Below are positions 60,532 through 64,000 of a stretch of 64,000 nucleotides of DNA, in pieces (positions within the stretch are counted from its first letter, which is position 1; each line of letters starts with the position of its first letter). The position numbers and the translations under genes are program-made. Under the pieces are notes generated by a model, which saw only the letters and a program-made list of their open reading frames with translations, ran no database searches and was not told where the DNA came from. The stretch spans positions 38,634 through 102,633 of the forward strand of contig NZ_VWMY01000040.1 in the NCBI RefSeq assembly GCF_008905045.1, written 5' to 3'. The DNA is from Streptomyces albicerus. Its GTDB lineage: Bacteria; Actinomycetota; Actinomycetes; Streptomycetales; Streptomycetaceae.

Positions 60532-61459
60532 TCACCACCACCGCTCCCGCGATCCCCGCCCCCAGCACCACCGCGACCAGCCACGGCAGCGCGAAGAACG
60601 ACGTGCTCGCCGACTCGCGGGTGTCCTGCGCGCTGGCCGTCAACGTCACGTCTCCCCAGTCGAGTCGGGGCGCCCCGCGCCACGGTTCGCTGAGCCGTAC
60701 GCGCTGGCCGGGCAGCAGCTCCGAGGGGATCTTCGCCAGGTCGCGGGAGAGCAGCGTACGGCCGAAGAGGCCCTCCGCCTTCAGCTCCACCTTGGGGTTG
60801 AGGGTGACATTGCCGGTGTTGTGGAGGGTGTACGAGACGGTGGCCGTGCTGTCGCCCGTGCCGGGGACCAGGGGCTGGTGGTGGGTGACGCGGACCTGCT
60901 CGACGGCGATGGCGGGCACGGTCGGCCCGCCGACCCGCAGGTAGATCCGGGCGCCGACGGCCCGCTGCACGCCGAGTTCGACGGCCCCCTCCCCCTCGTC
61001 GATCCGCTCGTCGAGCGCGACCAGCGCGCCCGGATGGTCGCCGGGTTCGGCCTGCTCGGGCACTCGGATCGTGAACGGCACGGTGACCGAGCCGTGCGCG
61101 GGAACGGTCACCCGGGACTTCGCGGGCTTCGCCCACGCCCCCACGCCCCGCTGCTTCTCCTGCCGCGTGCGCACCGCGAACCCGCCGTCCCGCTCGGTGT
61201 TGTACGCGTCGGCCGCGTACAGCCGGAAGGCGAGCGGCCGTCCGGTCTTGTTCGTGACGGTGACCTTGTCCTCGAGGGTCGTGCCCGGGTCGGCGGAGAG
61301 ATGGAAGTACGGCCGTGAGGCGAGGTCGCTCGAGACCGGATAGACGGACCAGCTGCCGTTGTCGGCGCCGTACGCGGGCGTGGCGACGCAGGTGAGCAGG
61401 GCGAGCGGGAGACACGAGAGGAACACGAGGAACAGGTGGCGGGCGGACGGCTTGCGCAT
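60410..61459 (-). CDS. DUF916 (WxL-interacting) domain membrane protein
   Basis: The 349-residue protein has a signal peptide (to about residue 31, TPAYGA). A WxLIP/DUF916 peptidoglycan-binding-type domain follows (SDLASRPYFHLSADPGTTLEDKVTVTNKTGRPLAFRLYAADAYN, VPAHGSVTVPFTIRVPEQAEPGDHPGALVA), then a beta domain (VSYTLHNTGNVTLNPKVEL). One membrane helix lies at about 292-312. The cytoplasmic tail is about 38 residues rich in Ser/Pro/Arg and is read from the antisense of the PII gene. It follows the WxL-like gene on the same strand. Confidence 0.8.
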   Translation of the reverse strand: MRKPSARHLFLVFLSCLPLALLTCVATPAYGADNGSWSVYPVSSDLASRPYFHLSADPGTTLEDKVTVTNKTGRPLAFRLYAADAYNTERDGGFAVRTRQEKQRGVGAWAKPAKSRVTVPAHGSVTVPFTIRVPEQAEPGDHPGALVALDERIDEGEGAVELGVQRAVGARIYLRVGGPTVPAIAVEQVRVTHHQPLVPGTGDSTATVSYTLHNTGNVTLNPKVELKAEGLFGRTLLSRDLAKIPSELLPGQRVRLSEPWRGAPRLDWGDVTLTASAQDTRESASTSFFALPWLVAVVLGAGIAGAVVVIRVRRVRAHPSVPAPPSPPARPTPSRRRSSPSARPSRSPR

Positions 61460-61569
61460 GGGTGCGGACCCCCGGAGGCGAGTCGGACGTGGTGGGCGGG
61501 CGGGTGCGCGCCCGACCCACCGATGAGACGGCCCTGCTGACGGATGCTCAGGTGTCGGTCAGGTGATGC

Positions 61570-62898
61570 TCAGGTGAGCGTGAGCGTCAGCACGCCGGAG
61601 TACGCACCGGGCGGGGTGAACGCCGGGACGTTCAGCGAGAGCCGGGCGTCGACGGTGAACTCACCACCGGTGAGCGTGCCGTTGGGGGCGGACGCCAGGG
61701 TCGCTCCCGCACTGCCGACCGAGCCGGGCGAACCGGCCTGGCAGGTGCTCGGGCTGCCGGCCTTGGTGGTGCAGACCGGGGTCCAGCCCAGCTTGGCGGC
61801 GTCGATCTTCGCCCCGCCGGGACCGGTGAAGTCGGTGACCTTGCCGGTCAGGGACCAGCCCGCGGGTCCGCCGCGGAAGTCCTTGACGGTCACCGTCTGC
61901 AGGGAGCCGCGCGAGAAGCCGCCCTTGCCGTAGTCGACCGCCGCGAGTTCGACGGTGTCGCCGGCCTGGGTCATGGACAACGTCCCGGCCTTGACCGAGG
62001 AGTTGAGCTTCTGGCTGTCGGCGGGAAGCGGTGTGTCGTCGATGACGACGTAGGCGGCGGGACCGGCGCCCTTCTCCGCGCTCCATGCGCTCCCCTCGTA
62101 CGCGACGACACCGGTCGTCGCTTTGTCGCTGACGGCCAGGCTGCCGCTGAAGGAGCCTTGCGCGTCCGCGGTGGCGGTGGCCTTGTCGGCGGTCTCGGTG
62201 GCTCCGGCCCGTCCGGCGAGGGTGACGGAGGCACCGGGGCTGAAGTCGGTACCGGTGACGGTGACGCTGTCACCGGGCTTCCCGGAGGCCGAACCGAGCG
62301 TGATGGCACGGTTGTTGGTCTGTCCGCCGCCATCCGTGGCGGTGATCGTCTCGGAGACGGGGGCGGGCGGGTTGGTGACCGTGCACGGGGTGTCCAGCTC
62401 CATGATGTAGCTGGTGTGGATGTTGTAGTCGCCGGGCGAGAGGGTGATCGCGCCAGGTGCGGTGACCGTGAAGGTGCCGGTCATCGAGAACGGCGGGAAG
62501 GCGCCCTTCCCCGGCACCGGGTCGTTCTTCTTCGGTCCCGCGACCGTGATGTCACCGGTCTGCGCGCCGCCGAGGGCGACCTTGCCGGTGGGCGTCATGA
62601 TGTCGGCGGGCAGGGCGAGGTCGACCGGGTTGCTCGCGGCGGGCTTGACCACCGTGTACGTGACGGTGACCGTGTCGCCGACCTTGGGCGCGGGGTTGTC
62701 CACCGTGATCCGGGCGGTGGTCGTGCCGTCGATCGGGGGGATGCCCGCGATGGGCGGCGGGACGCAGTGCGTGGCGAAGTCGACCTGCTGCGGCTCCGCG
62801 CTCGCGGGGCAGGCGAGTGCGCCTCCCGCGGTGACCGCGAGTGCGGTCGCTCCGAGAAGTGCCGCCCAGCGGCGACGTCTTCGGGTTTCTGAGCCCAT
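61570..62898 (-). CDS. secreted WxL-like surface protein
   Basis: The 442-residue protein has a signal peptide (to about 35, GALACPASA). Two or three Ig-like beta domains follow (about 35-295; VDNPAPKVGDTVTVTYTVVK, GKPGDSVTVTGTDFSPGASVTLAGR). The C-terminal domain (about 300-442) has the WxL-like signature VTVKDFRGGPAGWSLTGKVTDF and ends PGAYSGVLTLTLT. WxL domains bind the cell wall in Gram-positives and work with DUF916 proteins, encoded here immediately downstream. ATG 62898 has GGAGGG six bases upstream. A 12-base direct repeat GATGCTCAGGTG surrounds the stop codon (61543 and 61565). Confidence 0.7.
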   Translation of the reverse strand: MGSETRRRRRWAALLGATALAVTAGGALACPASAEPQQVDFATHCVPPPIAGIPPIDGTTTARITVDNPAPKVGDTVTVTYTVVKPAASNPVDLALPADIMTPTGKVALGGAQTGDITVAGPKKNDPVPGKGAFPPFSMTGTFTVTAPGAITLSPGDYNIHTSYIMELDTPCTVTNPPAPVSETITATDGGGQTNNRAITLGSASGKPGDSVTVTGTDFSPGASVTLAGRAGATETADKATATADAQGSFSGSLAVSDKATTGVVAYEGSAWSAEKGAGPAAYVVIDDTPLPADSQKLNSSVKAGTLSMTQAGDTVELAAVDYGKGGFSRGSLQTVTVKDFRGGPAGWSLTGKVTDFTGPGGAKIDAAKLGWTPVCTTKAGSPSTCQAGSPGSVGSAGATLASAPNGTLTGGEFTVDARLSLNVPAFTPPGAYSGVLTLTLT

Positions 62899-63140
62899 GG
62901 TTGCCCTCCTGATGATGCGGGCGCAGCGGCTCTTCCGCGTTCTTCTGCGCCGACAGGGGGCCATTGATGTGCGGGTTGTGTGAAAAGTCAATGGAGTCGT
63001 CGAAACTGAACTGATGGGTCATCAGTTTCTGTCGACTTCCTTGCTCCACAGGGCTTTTGAGCTCCGGACACCACAAGGACCGGTGCCGCTGCGCGCGGGC
63101 GGCACCGGTCCTCACACACGGGTGCTTACTCGTACCGGAC

Positions 63141-63617
63141 TTACTCGAACACGAACGGACCCGGGGACTGCGGGCCGTTCGCCGTACAGGTGATCGTGAT
63201 CCCGAAGACCTGCATCTGCAGGGAGCCGCCGTTCGCCTCCAGGCTGTCACCGGCAGCCACGGTGCCGGTCAGGGGGCCTACGCTGACGCCGTCACCGGCT
63301 GCCATCGCGGGATTCTCAGTGCCGGTGAAGGCCGTGGTGCCGCCGCTCGCCTTCACCATCGTGAGCGTGGAGTTGATCGAGTCCTCGGCGATGGCTATCG
63401 GGGCGGTGATCTCGGAGGCGCTGAGCGTGATGGTCGCGGTGGTGCCGCTCTGGGTGGCCGTGAGGGTGGCCTCGCCGGAGCCGCCGATGCTGCAGGTCGC
63501 CTGGATGGTCGCCGTCTGGGGGACGACTGCCGCGGCGGTGGGCGCGAAGGCCAGGCCCGTCACCGCGAGGGTGCCGGCGGCTAACGCCGCACCGAGTCCG
63601 AGTCGCTTACATCTCAT
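63141..63617 (-). CDS. small secreted protein upstream of WxL-like gene
   Basis: The 158-residue protein has a signal peptide (to about 34, APTAAA) and then a Thr/Ser/Ala-rich beta-strand region. It has Cys near both ends (TIQATCSIGG and ITITCTANGP) that could form a disulfide. The ATG at 63617 follows AGGGAAA. It is the first gene of a presumed three-gene operon with the WxL-like and DUF916 genes, although the 242-base gap before the second leaves room for another promoter. I do not recognise a family. Confidence 0.7.
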   Translation of the reverse strand: MRCKRLGLGAALAAGTLAVTGLAFAPTAAAVVPQTATIQATCSIGGSGEATLTATQSGTTATITLSASEITAPIAIAEDSINSTLTMVKASGGTTAFTGTENPAMAAGDGVSVGPLTGTVAAGDSLEANGGSLQMQVFGITITCTANGPQSPGPFVFE

Positions 63618-64000
63618 TGGTTTCCCTTCCCTTGTACGGGAATTGCCATGTGGGGATGGCCGACGGGCGCGCCGTCGTGCGGGTACGTGTGCTTGCCGCC
63701 GGTCTCTGCTCGTCGACCGGCGACGGTGTGGGGATTCACGTGCGCACGGACCAGACACCGCGAGCGGTGTGCGGCACGCTGCGCGGCGACGAATCTGACG
63801 GTCCGTCGGAAGAGCTGCGGTCCATTGATGCGCGGGCAGCTCGGGATTGCAAGAGAAGTGGTGGGGATTCTTCCGGGGGGTGGGGATGTGGCCGAAGTTG
63901 GCCGGTGGGCTGTTTTCGCCCCCGCCGCCCCTACCCGTCCCATCCCCTGGGGCTCCGCCCCAGACCCCGTCGGGGGCCAGCCCCCGAACCCCCGCTCCTC
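63618..64000. other. right-end region without gene; class B repeat at the edge
   Basis: No supported gene lies here. 63618-63900 is probably the promoter and leader region of the secreted-protein operon. 63917-64000 is a class B intergenic repeat with CTGGGGC-TCC-GCCCCAG (63947-63963), matching 58945-59030 closely and running off the window. Confidence 0.6.

Overview
The window is chromosomal DNA of a Streptomyces or very close relative. The evidence is very high G+C, GTG starts with GGAGG-type ribosome sites, rare TTA codons, a DUF397/DUF5753 regulator locus, a CU044_5270 protein behind a sigma factor, the actinobacterial leuA leader peptide, and the order glyS, znuABC, zur, uppS, recO, leuA, era, which I recall as typical of Streptomyces chromosomes. 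No rRNA, tRNA, CRISPR array or intact mobile element was seen.

Layout. 1-4161: a ROK regulator (cut by the window edge) diverges from two translationally coupled alpha-glycoside hydrolase/debranching genes. 4338-10981: dusB, two DHA2 efflux pumps (one divergent from an XRE regulator), an orphan membrane protein and a tiny C2H2-like protein. 10988-14249: an aldo/keto reductase-TetR operon with a strong palindromic operator, an SH3 secreted protein and a DUF4394 protein. 14529-19339: glyS diverging from the zinc-uptake operon znuA-znuC-znuB with Zur boxes, followed by zur. 19643-24413: a Tat-exported flavin amine oxidase, then uppS, recO, a DUF1266 protein and two coupled small proteins. 24755-35644: a more variable stretch with the DUF5753/DUF397 pair, a winged-helix regulator with a TTA codon, a CGNR regulator divergent from an MFS pump, an AraC regulator, a methyltransferase, a secreted TIM-barrel-like protein, a sigma factor operon, a broken beta-propeller gene and a sirtuin.

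36230-45457 looks like a sialic-acid scavenging locus. It has a FadR-type regulator coupled to a small tyrosine phosphatase, a lipoprotein-dependent oligopeptide-type ABC transporter with a fused permease/ATPase, a lyase of the DapA/NanA family, and a secreted GH33 sialidase facing them. 45604-50527 holds an MMPL exporter with its own two-component system and a TerB-like zinc-ribbon protein. 50749-58932 holds leuA with its 15-residue Leu-rich leader peptide, an intracellular protealysin-like M4 protease with a putative emfourin inhibitor gene, a GH1 beta-glucosidase coupled to an MFS sugar carrier, and an SDR gene divergent from an XRE regulator. 59076-63617 holds era, an isolated PII protein, and a three-gene secreted/surface operon pairing a WxL-like protein with a DUF916 (WxL-interacting) membrane protein.

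The most unusual small-scale feature is the number of short tandem duplications placed exactly at gene starts or stops (dusB, glyS, recO, the FadR gene, the XRE gene at 58087, the WxL-like gene), plus a 225-bp inverted repeat at the DUF397 stop codon. Two families of dispersed intergenic repeat recur through the window.
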